DNA of 64,000 nt from Candidatus Aminicenantota bacterium (lineage in GTDB: Bacteria > Acidobacteriota > Aminicenantia > Aminicenantales > UBA8522), in the NCBI GenBank assembly GCA_017886205.1, contig JAFNEO010000039.1, positions 1 through 64,000 on the forward strand, in the 5' to 3' direction. The notes under the pieces were generated by a model. It saw only the letters and a list, made by a program, of their open reading frames with translations. It ran no database searches and was not told where the DNA came from. Positions 32,348 through 41,540 of this stretch are shown one piece after another (within the stretch, counting starts at the first letter, position 1; each line of letters begins with the position of its first letter). The position numbers and the translations under genes were made by a program.

Positions 32348-33469
32348 CTAAGTATTCAACAGTTCCTCGTAGAAGGCTTCGTATTGGGGGATGATACGGA
32401 CGGCGTCGAAGTGCTGTTCGGCGCGCCGCCGGGCCTGCGTTCGGAAGAGGGAATGCCGGGCCGGATCGCTCAGAAGTTCGACGGCTTTCGCGGCCATGCC
32501 CTCGATATCGCCAACCGGCAAGAGATATCCCGTCTCTCCATGGACGATGACCTCGGGCAATCCGCCGACATCGGCGGCGATGACGGGGACGCTGCAATTC
32601 ATCGCTTCGAGGGCCGTCAAACCGAAGCTCTCCTGCTCGCTGGGCAAAAGGAACAGGTCGGTGCAGAAAAAGAGGGGCTCCAACTGGTCCTGTTCCCCGA
32701 GGAAATAGACGTCGGAGGCGAGGCCCATCTCCTTCACCAACTGCTGGATATGCGGCCGCTCGGGGCCATCGCCGATCAAGAGGAGCTTGGCCGGGATCCG
32801 TTCCCGGACCCGGGCGTAAACCCGGACGACGTCTCCGATCCTCTTGACCGGGCGGAAGTTGGAAGCGTGCATCAGGATTTTCTCCCCCTCCGGAGCGAAG
32901 GCGGGCCTCGAACAGGAATTGCGGTTCCGGTCCGGCCGGTCGAGCTCGATGAAATTATGGATGACCCGGATTTCGCGCTTGATGTCGAATTCCTCGATCG
33001 TCCGTTGTTTGAGATAGTGCGAGACCGCCGTCACCCCGTCCGATTGCTCGATGGCGAATTTGACGACCCGGCGGAAGGACGGCTCGGCCCCGACCAAGGT
33101 GATGTCCGTGCCGTGGAGGGTCGTGACCGTTTTAAGCCGCCGGGAGTTGAAGATCTGCTTCGCCAAATAAGCGCTGGCCGCATGGGGGACGGCATAATGA
33201 GCGTGAATGATGTCCAAATCGCGGGTTTCGGCGAGTTCTACCAGCTTGGTGGCCAGCCCCAGCTCGTAGGGAGGGTACTTGAACAGCGGATACGAGGCCA
33301 CGTCCACTTCATGAAGGAAGATGTTTTGATGGAAGGCGCGCAGGCGGAACGGCGGGGCATAGCTGACGATGTGGAGCTCGTGGCCTTTTTGGGCCAGCCC
33401 GATCGCCAATTCCGAAGCCACAACCCCGCTCCCTCCGTGGGTCGGATAGCAGACGATGCAGATTTTCAT
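32348..33469 (-). CDS. bshA: BshA: N-acetyl-alpha-D-glucosaminyl L-malate synthase
   Basis: GT4-type GT-B glycosyltransferase of 373 aa, beginning MKICIVCYPTHGGSGVVASE, which is the BshA hallmark. HAHYAVPHA, TTLHGTDITLVG, LMHASNFRPVKR and the donor-site EQESFGLTALEAM follow. It joins UDP-GlcNAc and L-malate, the first step of bacillithiol synthesis. The ATG at 33469 has GAGGG upstream; the open frame 8 codons longer would overlap bshB1. It follows bshB1 by 8 bases. With BshB1 and BshC next to it the assignment is firm. Confidence 0.93.
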   Translation of the reverse strand: MKICIVCYPTHGGSGVVASELAIGLAQKGHELHIVSYAPPFRLRAFHQNIFLHEVDVASYPLFKYPPYELGLATKLVELAETRDLDIIHAHYAVPHAASAYLAKQIFNSRRLKTVTTLHGTDITLVGAEPSFRRVVKFAIEQSDGVTAVSHYLKQRTIEEFDIKREIRVIHNFIELDRPDRNRNSCSRPAFAPEGEKILMHASNFRPVKRIGDVVRVYARVRERIPAKLLLIGDGPERPHIQQLVKEMGLASDVYFLGEQDQLEPLFFCTDLFLLPSEQESFGLTALEAMNCSVPVIAADVGGLPEVIVHGETGYLLPVGDIEGMAAKAVELLSDPARHSLFRTQARRRAEQHFDAVRIIPQYEAFYEELLNT

Positions 33470-33477
33470 GGCTGCCC

Positions 33478-34221
33478 TCACGGAATCGTCCACAGATATT
33501 CTGGGCCGAAGAACGCGACCGGGTCGTTCACTTTCAGGGCTTCCCGGACGAGAAAAGGCTCCCCGTATTTCGCCCCGATCTGGGCGCCATATCTCCTGTC
33601 CCGGGCCTCGATGAGGTCCAGGAATTCGGGCCGGCCGATGAGCGTTTCCCCGGACGCGGGCGTGATTTCGGGCTGATCCGGGCGATGGAATTGAGATGCA
33701 TAGGCCCGGATCGCGTTCATTTTTTGGGCGTGGGCGTCGGTAGTATCGACGACGAACGACGGAGCGAACTCGAAGCGGCCCTGGCAGAAAACGACCTTCA
33801 CAGGCCGGAACGCCTCCTGCGCCGTCTCAATTTTTTTCAGTCCGGCGAGATATGCCGAGGCGCGCACGAGCTGGGATGTGTTTTCGTGATCGGGGTGGCG
33901 ATCGACCCAATAGGGGGCAAAAACGATTCGGGGTCTATGGGTACGGATCTCGGCGATAATTTTGAGCTTATTTTCCCAAGTGACCTCGACCCGCCCGTCG
34001 GGAATGTCGAGCATTTTGTGGACCGCCAGGCCCATCACTTCGGCCGCTTTCGCAAATTCCCGGGCCCGGATTTCGGCGCTGCCCCGGGTTCCCGTCTCGC
34101 CCCGGGTCAGGACAACGACTCCGGTTTTATACCCCATCCCGGCCAGCCTGATCAGCGTCCCGCCGCAGGACAATTCCGCGTCGTCGGCATGCGCTCCGAA
34201 AGCTAACGCATCCAGGGTCAT
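33478..34221 (-). CDS. bshB1: BshB1: bacillithiol-pathway N-deacetylase (LmbE/PIG-L family)
   Basis: 247 aa without a signal peptide. The zinc motif reads AFGAHADDAELSCGG (AHADD in place of the common AHPDD), with the third ligand in DRHPDHENTS. TRGETGTRGS and FAPYWVDRHPDH are typical of BshB1. It removes the acetyl group from GlcNAc-malate, giving GlcN-malate. It lies 28 bases after bshC and 8 before bshA. The proline-to-alanine change beside the metal-binding aspartates is a small oddity found in part of the family. Confidence 0.92.
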   Translation of the reverse strand: MTLDALAFGAHADDAELSCGGTLIRLAGMGYKTGVVVLTRGETGTRGSAEIRAREFAKAAEVMGLAVHKMLDIPDGRVEVTWENKLKIIAEIRTHRPRIVFAPYWVDRHPDHENTSQLVRASAYLAGLKKIETAQEAFRPVKVVFCQGRFEFAPSFVVDTTDAHAQKMNAIRAYASQFHRPDQPEITPASGETLIGRPEFLDLIEARDRRYGAQIGAKYGEPFLVREALKVNDPVAFFGPEYLWTIP

Positions 34222-34249
34222 GGCGGCCTCCTCTAAGGAAGATATCCTC

Positions 34250-35869
34250 TCACATCGTCAGAATCTGATGATCATGCTCGTCGAGGTCGATCGCCTCGTC
34301 CAGCTTTTCTACGAAAGCCGGGCCGTATTTCAGGAGATAAGGCACGACGTTGAAGACCCGCTCCTGGAGATGCCCGCCAGGGTAAAGATGGTCGCCCGCT
34401 TTGCGGATCTGCTCGACCGCGATGTCGTTCCGTTTCTTCGCCGCCCGGACGATTTTCTTTTCCAGGAAACGCAATTGCTGAACTATCTTACCCCGGGCGA
34501 GTTGGGCGGACTCCTTCAAGGTCGGCTCGAAGTCGGCGATGTCCCGGATGAGCGGTTCAAAGTCCTGCTCCAAATGAGAGGCGGCGAGGCTCAAGGCCCG
34601 GCGCAAGGGTTCGGGAACTCCGCTTTCGCCGAGACTTCGGAAGATCCCGTCCGCGCCGCCCCAGAGATCGGGAACGTCCAGATGGTACTTCGCCAGAATG
34701 CGGTCGATTTTTCTTTCGACGACGGTCAGGCTCTTCCGCGGGTAAATCACCGGCATCGGCAGGCCGAATTTTTCATAAACACCTTTCATCTGGGCGAAAT
34801 AGGCGATTTCCCCCGGTCCGCCGACATAGGCGACTGTCGGCAGTAGGGTATCCTGATAGATGGGCCGGAGAAGGACATTGGGGCTGAAGAGATACGGCTT
34901 TTCTTTCGCCAGGGCGAGGAGGTCTTCTTCGGAACGTGTCTCCCGCGGATCTTTGATTTCGAAGGCCTGGCCGTCCCACTGGACGGACCGCCGCTCCCGC
35001 TCGGCGTAGAAAATATTGAGAATTCCCTCATGCAAATGAACTTGGACCTCGTATCCGGCGTCGCGCAGTCTTCGTGAAGCGGCGAGGGCCGGCGGAGTCG
35101 CCGCGGATTTTTCGTTGATTTCGCGATAAAAAACCTCTCCGCCCAGCGCTTTCAGGCGGGGATGAGAGGGGTCAATGAAGATCAAGCCGTGCGATTGAAA
35201 CAGCCCGGTCATCCATCGAGCGAACGCCTCGACCCAGCCGCGGCCGGGCCGATAGGCTTCGCTCAAGGAGGCGATGATGTCCGCCTTGAATTCGGAGTCT
35301 TGGGTGAGGTCCGCGAGTCGGCGAAGGCAATCCGCGATCTCCGGCGGTAAGACGAGCGCGGAGGCGGGGATTTTGAGTTCACCGGAAGGCGTCCCGCAGC
35401 GGACCTCTTTTAGCCGGTTGTCTTTGTCCAAAAGGACGATGTGATCGATCTCGGCCAAATCGTGATCGTCCGAGGCCAGCCAAAACACGGGGACGGCTTT
35501 TCCAGGACCGTTCCGGCTCAGGCGCTCGGCGAGCTTGATCGCGGTCAAGGCCTTGTAGATCGTATAGAGCGGCCCGGAAAAAAGACCGACTTGCTGTCCG
35601 GTGACGACGGCGCAGGCTTGCTCCTGCTCCATGGCGTCGATATGCCCGAGAGTCCGCGGGCCGCATCCGTAGCTTTGGTTTTGCTCCCTTAAGATCACGG
35701 CCAACTCCTCGCGGGGAATGCGGCGCGCCAGCGTCCGTTCGGTTTGGCGCTCGTAGGCGGCGGCGTCTCGAAAATCGCCGTCAAAGAACTCCCGCACTTT
35801 GCCGTAGTCGTGAAAATAATCGTCCACCAGTCGTGGAAGATGCGGGAGCCGCTTCGTCGGGATGACCAC
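34250..35869 (-). CDS. bshC: BshC: putative cysteine-adding enzyme of bacillithiol synthesis
   Basis: 539 aa, the normal BshC length. The Rossmann-like core has the characteristic AVVTGQQVGLFSGPLYTIYK and VPVFWLASDDHDLAEI, with VAYVGGPGEIAYFAQ later. A coiled-coil stretch near the C-terminus (LKESAQLARGKIVQQLRFLE) also fits. BshC adds cysteine to GlcN-malate to complete bacillithiol. It begins 3 bases after the end of the large exported LmbE protein and leads directly to bshB1. Confidence 0.94.
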   Translation of the reverse strand: MVIPTKRLPHLPRLVDDYFHDYGKVREFFDGDFRDAAAYERQTERTLARRIPREELAVILREQNQSYGCGPRTLGHIDAMEQEQACAVVTGQQVGLFSGPLYTIYKALTAIKLAERLSRNGPGKAVPVFWLASDDHDLAEIDHIVLLDKDNRLKEVRCGTPSGELKIPASALVLPPEIADCLRRLADLTQDSEFKADIIASLSEAYRPGRGWVEAFARWMTGLFQSHGLIFIDPSHPRLKALGGEVFYREINEKSAATPPALAASRRLRDAGYEVQVHLHEGILNIFYAERERRSVQWDGQAFEIKDPRETRSEEDLLALAKEKPYLFSPNVLLRPIYQDTLLPTVAYVGGPGEIAYFAQMKGVYEKFGLPMPVIYPRKSLTVVERKIDRILAKYHLDVPDLWGGADGIFRSLGESGVPEPLRRALSLAASHLEQDFEPLIRDIADFEPTLKESAQLARGKIVQQLRFLEKKIVRAAKKRNDIAVEQIRKAGDHLYPGGHLQERVFNVVPYLLKYGPAFVEKLDEAIDLDEHDHQILTM

Positions 35870-35872
35870 GTC

Positions 35873-38326
35873 TCAGTGCTTCCCCGCCGAAATCAGGTTG
35901 GCGAAAATCCGGAATGCCCCAGGCACACCCGCCGGCAGCTGCCGAAACCAGGCGTACCCCGTATAGATGAAAACGCCTTTCCCGTATCGAGAGTATAGGA
36001 GGCCGCCTTTTCGATCCGGCTCGCCGGGATCATGCGAGGAGAGAATCGCCGCGTACTTTTCGTCCCAAGACGAAGCGAAATACAGGCCTCTCTCCTGGAC
36101 CCACCCCTCGAAGTCCCCGGACGTGATTTTATTGGGGAAGGTCAAGAGCGGATGGTCGGGCACCGGGAACGTCACCGGGGCGTTTTCCGCGGTCACCCGG
36201 TCGCGGCCGATGGTCAGAGGATATGGCCCGATCCGGTCGGCGAGCGCGCCGGAGGCGACGTTGTATTGGACAACAAGGGTACCGCCGCGGTCGACGTAGT
36301 CGAGGAGCCGTCGATTCGCGTTCTTGAGGCGATCGCGCGTGTTGTACGCTCGGACGCCCGCGACGATGGCGTCGAACGAGGACAGGTCGGATGTTTCGAG
36401 CATTTCGTCGTTCAACATCGTCACCTCATACCCGAGGTGGCGAAGGCCGTCGGCGACGTCGTCCCCCGCGCCCATGATATACCCGAGCCTCTTCCCTTTG
36501 GTTCGGACGTCGAGTTTGACGACCTTGAACCGGGTCTCCGGGAAATAGACTTGGCGGTGAATGTGGGGATAGGAGATCTCCACCATCGCCCGTCTTACGA
36601 TTTCTCCGCCGAGGTCCGCTTCGGCCGTGAGGACGGATTCCTGGGCGTTTTTCGGCGGAGAGATTTCGAATGAGACCTCTGCCTCGTCATACTTGCCGGC
36701 GAGGGAAAAAGGAAGTCCGGCCGGAGCGACCCGCCACCCGTCCGCGCCCTTAAGGCGAACGGTCCCGGCGACGTTCTTGGAATGGCTCTTCAACTTGATC
36801 TTCACGGGCTGGGGGCCCTCGCCGGGAAATATTTTGACGCCGTCTTCGACCCGGATCGTCACCCGCGGCCGGACCTCGAAAGGCCGGTAAAGCTCGCCCT
36901 GGACCTGGTCCGTCCAGCGGAAGAGAACGGGGATGGAATATTCAAGACGCTGTCCCTCGGTGCTCAGGACGAGGGCGACGCTAAGGGAGGGCGGATTTTC
37001 AGCCAGGCCCATGAGCTGGCGATCCCCGGCCGAAAACGGACCGTTTTGAGAAGCGGGCTCCAGCCAATAGGGCTGGGACAAAGGAAAGTCCTTCGGGATG
37101 AGGACCTTATTCTCAATGGCCAGGGTTTCGTTGTTTTTCAGGGGCTGATCGACGACGGAATCGGGGACGATTCGGGGAATGCCGAGGCGATGGAGAACAA
37201 ACGGCTGGTCCGATCGATTGACGATCGATGTCCGGATCAGGATTTCGTCTCCCGGAGCGGCGGCGAAGTCTTCGGCGATCGCCTCCATCCAGATTCCGGC
37301 GCAGCCTTGGATGACTCGGGACAATTCCTCTTTCTTCAGGCGAACCCAATCCGACTCCGGGAGCTTGGCCAGTTCGGCCCGAACGCCCAGGAGCCCGGGG
37401 ACCGACCGGGATGGTTGCCGGGGATCGAACGATCGGAGGCATTCGGCCAAGAGGAGACCAACCTTTTGCCCGCCAGGGACGCGATTCCAAGTCACGTCGA
37501 TCCCGTCGAATATGTCTTGGGCGGCCGGCTCTCCGGCCCAAAGCTCGAAAGAGTCGTATTGGGTTCCCCGCCGTCCCCCCGAGCCGAAGCCCTGGCTCTT
37601 GTGCTGGGACCGGCTCTCGCCGGCGATTTCGGAGTACGATTTTCCCAACAGCGGATTGTATTCGCCGGTATCGATTCGCAAGGCCGGAGCCGTCTCCTCC
37701 GGACGGGGACGTCCTCTGTTCAACAGGATCCGGGTCGTTTTCCAAACCGGCATGGTCGTCAACTGCTCGGGAAACCGGTTCGGGTCGGCGGCCGCGGCGA
37801 AGGCTTCCTTGATCAGCATCCCGGAGGCCGTGTGGTGCCCGTGCCCTCCGGCGCCCTCGGCGGCGAACCGGGTAACGATCACATCGGGACGGAATTTCCG
37901 GATCACCCAGACCAGGTCGCCGAGGACGCTCTCCTTTCCCCAGATTTCGAGGGTTTCCTCCGCCGTTTTGGAATAGCCGAAATCGACCGCCCGGGTGAAG
38001 TACTGCTCGGCCCCGTCGATCCGGCGGGCGGCCAGGAGTTCCTGCGTTCGCAGGAGGCCGAGCTCTGCCCCCTGTTCGGGGCCGATCAGGTTTTGGCCGC
38101 CTTCGCCGCGCGTGACCGAAAGGTAAGCCGTCCGGTATTTCCGTCCCTTCGAGAACAAAGCCAGGAGCGACGTGTTCTCGTCGTCGGGATGGGCCCCGAC
38201 ATAGAGGACGCTCCCCAGGACGTCAAGCTTCTGGAGCGCGATTTCCAAATCCGCGGCGTCAGGAATGCCGCGCTGTTGGGCCTTGACCGGAACGGAGAAC
38301 GCCAACAGCAGGCCTAGAACCTTCAA
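35873..38326 (-). CDS. Large exported LmbE/PIG-L deacetylase-like protein
   Basis: 817 aa from a TTG start, with a signal-like run (LGLLLAFSVPVKAQQ). The N-terminal 250 residues form a PIG-L/LmbE domain with VGAHPDDENTSLL and the GHGHHTASG ligand. The middle is beta-rich, Ig/NEW3-like. Near residue 610 to the end comes a glutamine-amidotransferase-like region (LGYIMGAGDDVADGLRHLGY, FDAIVAGVRAYNTR). Such proteins probably deacetylate an envelope sugar. No ATG or GTG is in frame nearby and the Shine-Dalgarno is weak, so the start is uncertain. It opens the operon and ends 3 bases before bshC; a role in bacillithiol salvage is only a guess. Confidence 0.85.
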   Translation of the reverse strand: MKVLGLLLAFSVPVKAQQRGIPDAADLEIALQKLDVLGSVLYVGAHPDDENTSLLALFSKGRKYRTAYLSVTRGEGGQNLIGPEQGAELGLLRTQELLAARRIDGAEQYFTRAVDFGYSKTAEETLEIWGKESVLGDLVWVIRKFRPDVIVTRFAAEGAGGHGHHTASGMLIKEAFAAAADPNRFPEQLTTMPVWKTTRILLNRGRPRPEETAPALRIDTGEYNPLLGKSYSEIAGESRSQHKSQGFGSGGRRGTQYDSFELWAGEPAAQDIFDGIDVTWNRVPGGQKVGLLLAECLRSFDPRQPSRSVPGLLGVRAELAKLPESDWVRLKKEELSRVIQGCAGIWMEAIAEDFAAAPGDEILIRTSIVNRSDQPFVLHRLGIPRIVPDSVVDQPLKNNETLAIENKVLIPKDFPLSQPYWLEPASQNGPFSAGDRQLMGLAENPPSLSVALVLSTEGQRLEYSIPVLFRWTDQVQGELYRPFEVRPRVTIRVEDGVKIFPGEGPQPVKIKLKSHSKNVAGTVRLKGADGWRVAPAGLPFSLAGKYDEAEVSFEISPPKNAQESVLTAEADLGGEIVRRAMVEISYPHIHRQVYFPETRFKVVKLDVRTKGKRLGYIMGAGDDVADGLRHLGYEVTMLNDEMLETSDLSSFDAIVAGVRAYNTRDRLKNANRRLLDYVDRGGTLVVQYNVASGALADRIGPYPLTIGRDRVTAENAPVTFPVPDHPLLTFPNKITSGDFEGWVQERGLYFASSWDEKYAAILSSHDPGEPDRKGGLLYSRYGKGVFIYTGYAWFRQLPAGVPGAFRIFANLISAGKH

Positions 38327-38411
38327 CAGACTTTTTTTCAGTTTCGTCCTTCTTCCAGGCCGGCATAGACCGGGCCACCGGGAAATCCGCCCGCGGAATC
38401 TGACCTTGGGT

Positions 38412-38510
38412 TTATTGGGGCAGACTGATTTTGAACGCCACTTTCAGCATTTCCCAGTGAAGGAACGCCGTGGCCGATTTTCCCGCCAGATCTTCGAATC
38501 CAAACGTCAG
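38412..38510 (-). pseudogene. Remnant of a DUF2911 protein C-terminus
   Basis: Read on the minus strand this stretch gives LTFGFEDLAGKSATAFLHWE, then EMLKVAFKI and a stop at 38412-38414. This is the usual last strand pair of DUF2911 proteins. It directly follows the end of the complete DUF2911 gene in another frame and has no start, so it looks like the leftover of a second copy or of a longer original tail. Confidence 0.4.
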
Positions 38511-39145
38511 CTGCCGGACTTAAACGATGCCGTGGCCATCGTTTTGTCCCACATCATCGCCAGCTTCCCGCCGTCGACAGCCATGTCGATAAAGGCGATC
38601 GTGAACTGGTCCATCGAGAAGGGCAGGGTCTCGACCTTCATCGCCGCCCGGAGGACGTCCTTGTCGGGGGTGTATCCAGAGGAGCCCCAGAGAGCGTCCT
38701 TGTTATTCGGGTCGTAGTTTTCCTGGACCGGCCAATTGGAGAAGATAAGGGTCCAGGCGTTCTCCTTCAGTTCTACGAAGACGCTATATTCCCCGGCCGG
38801 CAGCGTCTTGCCGTCGAATACGAGCGGCACTTCGGTCTTAAGGCGGGTCGTCTGGTTCGCGCCCGCTCGCCAAACCGGAGAACCATCGCTCACGGCCTTG
38901 CCGTAATCCGCGCCCGCGCCGAAAAGATTCTGACGCCCCCGCTTGATGGGCCGGCCGTAGGTCACCTCGATCCATTTGCCGTCCTGATACCGCTGGCGGC
39001 CCTGGACGTCTACGTATTTCCCTCCGATCTGGGTCGCGGCCGTCCCCGCCGGGCTCGCCGGCTTCCGGACGGGTGCCTGAGCCAGGCTCCAGGTGACCAG
39101 GGCCGCGATCGCGACCACCGCCAACAACCAATTGTGACGTTTCAT
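38507..39145 (-). CDS. DUF2911 family exported protein
   Basis: 212 aa with a signal peptide (NWLLAVVAIAALVTWSLAQA). The beta-rich body carries the family's typical blocks: VDVQGRQRYQDGKWIEVTYG near the N-terminus, GAGADYGKAVSDGSPVWRAG, LPAGEYSVFVELKENAWTLI and ENYDPNNKDALWG. The function of DUF2911 is not known; genes of this kind occur singly in Bacteroidetes and Acidobacteria-like genomes. AAGGAGGAGAGAA precedes the ATG. The protein ends earlier than the family average, and a tail remnant follows in another frame (38412-38510), so a frameshift near the end is possible. Confidence 0.8.
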   Translation of the reverse strand: MKRHNWLLAVVAIAALVTWSLAQAPVRKPASPAGTAATQIGGKYVDVQGRQRYQDGKWIEVTYGRPIKRGRQNLFGAGADYGKAVSDGSPVWRAGANQTTRLKTEVPLVFDGKTLPAGEYSVFVELKENAWTLIFSNWPVQENYDPNNKDALWGSSGYTPDKDVLRAAMKVETLPFSMDQFTIAFIDMAVDGGKLAMMWDKTMATASFKSGS

Positions 39146-39330
39146 TTCTCTCCTCCTTTATGAGTTTCTCGCCCGACCCGTCCGCGCGATCCGGAGCTGC
39201 TTGTCGATATTCGGAGGCGAGGAAGGGCGATGCGATCCACGTCGACTTATTCGATTATAATACTCTATCCGGAGAACGACAACTGATTTCGTTTCCACCC
39301 GATGTTGCCGATAGACCGCCTCAAAGGCCC

Positions 39331-39672
39331 TTAATCGCGGATGAAATGCGGCAGGTCGAATGGGATCTCGAGCACGAGTTCGATGACGCCTCTATACCTG
39401 CCGTCCCGATACCAGGGCGTCTGGTAGACGAGCTTTTTCACGCCGGCCTTTTCGATCGTGTAGACGTTCGGCTTCCGGTTTTCCATGATCGCCCGGAGCT
39501 TAACCTTGGCCGGTTCGGGATGGCAGTCCAGGACGTTTGTGCCGATGAGGTGCGCGCCCCCTTCCTTTTCGAACGTTTTAGCCGCTTTGGCGTTCATCTC
39601 GAGGATAGTTCCCTTCGTATCGCTGACCGTGATCGCGCCGGAGAACTCCTGGACCCAAGCGTGGCGTGTCAT
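39331..39672 (-). CDS. PAS-domain protein
   Basis: 113 aa that make up a single PAS fold: SGAITVSDTKGTILEMNAKA gives the first strands, LIGTNVLDCHPEPAKVKLRA the middle helix region and KLVYQTPWYRDGRYRGVIEL the final strands. No output domain is attached. Stand-alone PAS proteins bind small ligands or haem; HPEPAK with a free His and Cys in the middle would fit a haem- or metal-type ligand, but this is not shown. An AAAGGA site precedes the ATG. It lies 46 bases after the M24 peptidase gene on the same strand. Confidence 0.78.
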   Translation of the reverse strand: MTRHAWVQEFSGAITVSDTKGTILEMNAKAAKTFEKEGGAHLIGTNVLDCHPEPAKVKLRAIMENRKPNVYTIEKAGVKKLVYQTPWYRDGRYRGVIELVLEIPFDLPHFIRD

Positions 39673-39718
39673 GGGCGTTTCCTTTGAGAGAAATTCGGAA
39701 ATGGATATGGTGTCCCCA

Positions 39719-41104
39719 TTAATACTTCTTCTTTAAAACCTGGGGGATGCCGTCCTTTTTCATGAACGCCTCTATCTCCTTGACCTTCCGCGGGATCCCG
39801 GCCGTCAGGACTTCAGACCCGGTCTCTATGATCAGGATCGTGTCCTCGACGCGGACACCCAGGTTCTCCTCGGGAAAGATCATCAGCGGCTCGTTGGCGA
39901 AGACCATCCCGGGCTTGAGAACCATGGGACCGCCTCCCACGTCGTGCACCGCCAGGCCGACGTAGTGCCCGAACCCGCCGCGCATTCTCTTGAAGTAGTC
40001 CTTGGTGAGGTCGAACCCCTGTTTTTTCAGGATTTCATCGACCTCGTTTTTGACCTGCTCCGTCGTGAGTCCCGGCCGGTAGACGGCGATGGAGGCGTCA
40101 TGGACCGCTTTAGCGGCCTCGTAGACTTCCTTCTGCCGCGCTGTGAACTTGCCGTTGACCGGATAGGAAATAGTGATGTCCGTGTCGTAGTAATTGACGT
40201 CCGGTCCGATGTCCAGGACGATGAAATCCCCGTCTTTGAGGAGGCGGTCGTGCTTATAGTAGTGGACGTAGGGATGATTTTCGCCCGATGACATGACGAT
40301 GTAATAGGCCAAATCCTGGGCGCCTTCCTTCTTGGCGACATATTCATAGAGAGCCGCCAGTTCGTATTCATACATCCCGGGCCGGGTCGCTTTCATCACT
40401 TCACTTATGGCTTTGACGCCGATGCGGGCCGCCCGGCGCATCGCCTCGATCTCGGCCGGCGACTTGATCGTCCGCAGCTCCCAGATGAACGGCGAGCAGT
40501 CGCGAACCTCGACGTTCGGAAACTTCTGGCGGAGGAGGTTGACAAACTGTCCTTCCCGGGTCTGGCGGCCGTCCCAGGGGTTGAGGATCATGCTTCTCTG
40601 GAGGTAGCGGAATTTCTCCAGGCTGCACTCGCGCATCAGCTCTTCGGGTTCGAAGGGTGTGTAGATGACCTTGGTCTGACCGGCCAGGCGACCCAGGAAG
40701 TTGGTCAGCTCCTCGATGGGCAAAACGCGGTCGACACCCGTCACCCCCGGAGGGTCTTTCAGTATATCGGTGCTGAGGCCCTCGTTGCGCAGGCTGCGCT
40801 CGTTAGCGGTGTAAAGGAGGATGGTCTGCTTCTGGACCCCGTCGATGACGAGTACGGAGTTGGGGATTTCGACCCCGCAGAGGTAGAGGAAGTCGTTGTT
40901 CTGGTAGTAGTGATGGTAGCTGGTGAGGGGCTGGGCGCCCAGGATGACGGCGACTCCGTCAGGGATCTTTTCCATGAACTTGGCCCGGCGGCCGGCGTAC
41001 TCTGCCTTGTCGAAGGAAAGCGTCCCCGCAGCGAGCGCCGAAGACAAGAGAACCGCAGCCGCGAGGACCAGCCAAAAACGCAATATGATCGGACGATCTT
41101 TCAT
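39719..41104 (-). CDS. M24B aminopeptidase P-like metallopeptidase, exported
   Basis: 461 aa with an N-terminal signal (FWLVLAAAVLLSSALAAG). The creatinase/prolidase N-domain leads to the pita-bread catalytic domain. Metal ligands can be followed: Asp in FIVLDIGPDVNYYDTDITIS, His in GFGHYVGLAVHDVGGG, Glu in FANEPLMIFPEENLGVRVED. Aminopeptidase P removes N-terminal residues before proline using two Mn ions. GGGAGGTCCTC precedes the ATG. Export suggests digestion of peptides in the periplasm. Repeat copy B lies just upstream in the promoter region. Confidence 0.9.
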   Translation of the reverse strand: MKDRPIILRFWLVLAAAVLLSSALAAGTLSFDKAEYAGRRAKFMEKIPDGVAVILGAQPLTSYHHYYQNNDFLYLCGVEIPNSVLVIDGVQKQTILLYTANERSLRNEGLSTDILKDPPGVTGVDRVLPIEELTNFLGRLAGQTKVIYTPFEPEELMRECSLEKFRYLQRSMILNPWDGRQTREGQFVNLLRQKFPNVEVRDCSPFIWELRTIKSPAEIEAMRRAARIGVKAISEVMKATRPGMYEYELAALYEYVAKKEGAQDLAYYIVMSSGENHPYVHYYKHDRLLKDGDFIVLDIGPDVNYYDTDITISYPVNGKFTARQKEVYEAAKAVHDASIAVYRPGLTTEQVKNEVDEILKKQGFDLTKDYFKRMRGGFGHYVGLAVHDVGGGPMVLKPGMVFANEPLMIFPEENLGVRVEDTILIIETGSEVLTAGIPRKVKEIEAFMKKDGIPQVLKKKY

Positions 41105-41165
41105 GAGGACCTCCCTGTGATCATTTTTCCCGAGTTTATCAATTTGTTAGAGGAAAGGAAAGCCG

Positions 41166-41337
41166 CAAAGGCTTGGGTATGGGATTCGTCAGCCCGCTCG
41201 TTTCCCCAGCGAGGAATGTCGTTGCGAGGAACCCGGTGACGAAGCAATCTCCACGGGATCGCCACGGCGTCTTCGGCGCCTCGCGACGCCCGCTCGGTCG
41301 TCCACGGACTTCCTCACCCACACCCCTCGCCGACCTT
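41166..41337 (+). repeat. Dispersed GC-rich intergenic repeat, copy B
   Basis: It shares ggcttgggtatgggattcgt and the following cagcccgctcgttt block with copy C, and cggtcgtccacggacttcct near its right end with A and C. The centre (about 41216-41290) is different. Together with the next palindrome it fills the 436-base gap between the M24 peptidase and the GT2 gene. Confidence 0.65.
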
Positions 41338-41340
41338 TAG

Positions 41341-41435
41341 CGGAGACACTGACCTGCTTTATGCCCACCCTTTATTCCCAAAGGGGGGAAGGGGGGTTTA
41401 ATAAACTAAGAACAGAGTCAGAAAAAGTGTCTCCG
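41341..41435. repeat. Inverted repeat with poly-purine centre
   Basis: Perfect 10-base arms cggagacact (41341-41350) and agtgtctccg (41426-41435) enclose tttattcccaaaggggggaa, a sequence style also seen near 52955-52990. There is no T-run at the end. Beyond it, up to 41540, I see nothing. Confidence 0.45.
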
Positions 41436-41540
41436 CAAGGGGCGCCCTCGAAAAACGCCTCGGGAAGGCTAAACCTTCGAGGTTGCTTTTCCATTCCCAA
41501 CTTGTTCAGTACATGGATGGAGATGCTTCCAGCGCCGTTT

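Noticed and set aside
31715-33676. 653-codon open frame on the plus strand
   Set aside because: It lies opposite to the symporter, bshA and part of bshB1, all with clear family motifs. Its product is low in hydrophobic patterns and full of Arg, Gly and Asp, as expected for an antisense reading of GC-rich genes.
36782-38317. 511-codon open frame on the plus strand
   Set aside because: Antisense to the exported LmbE-like gene; composition is that of a shadow frame.
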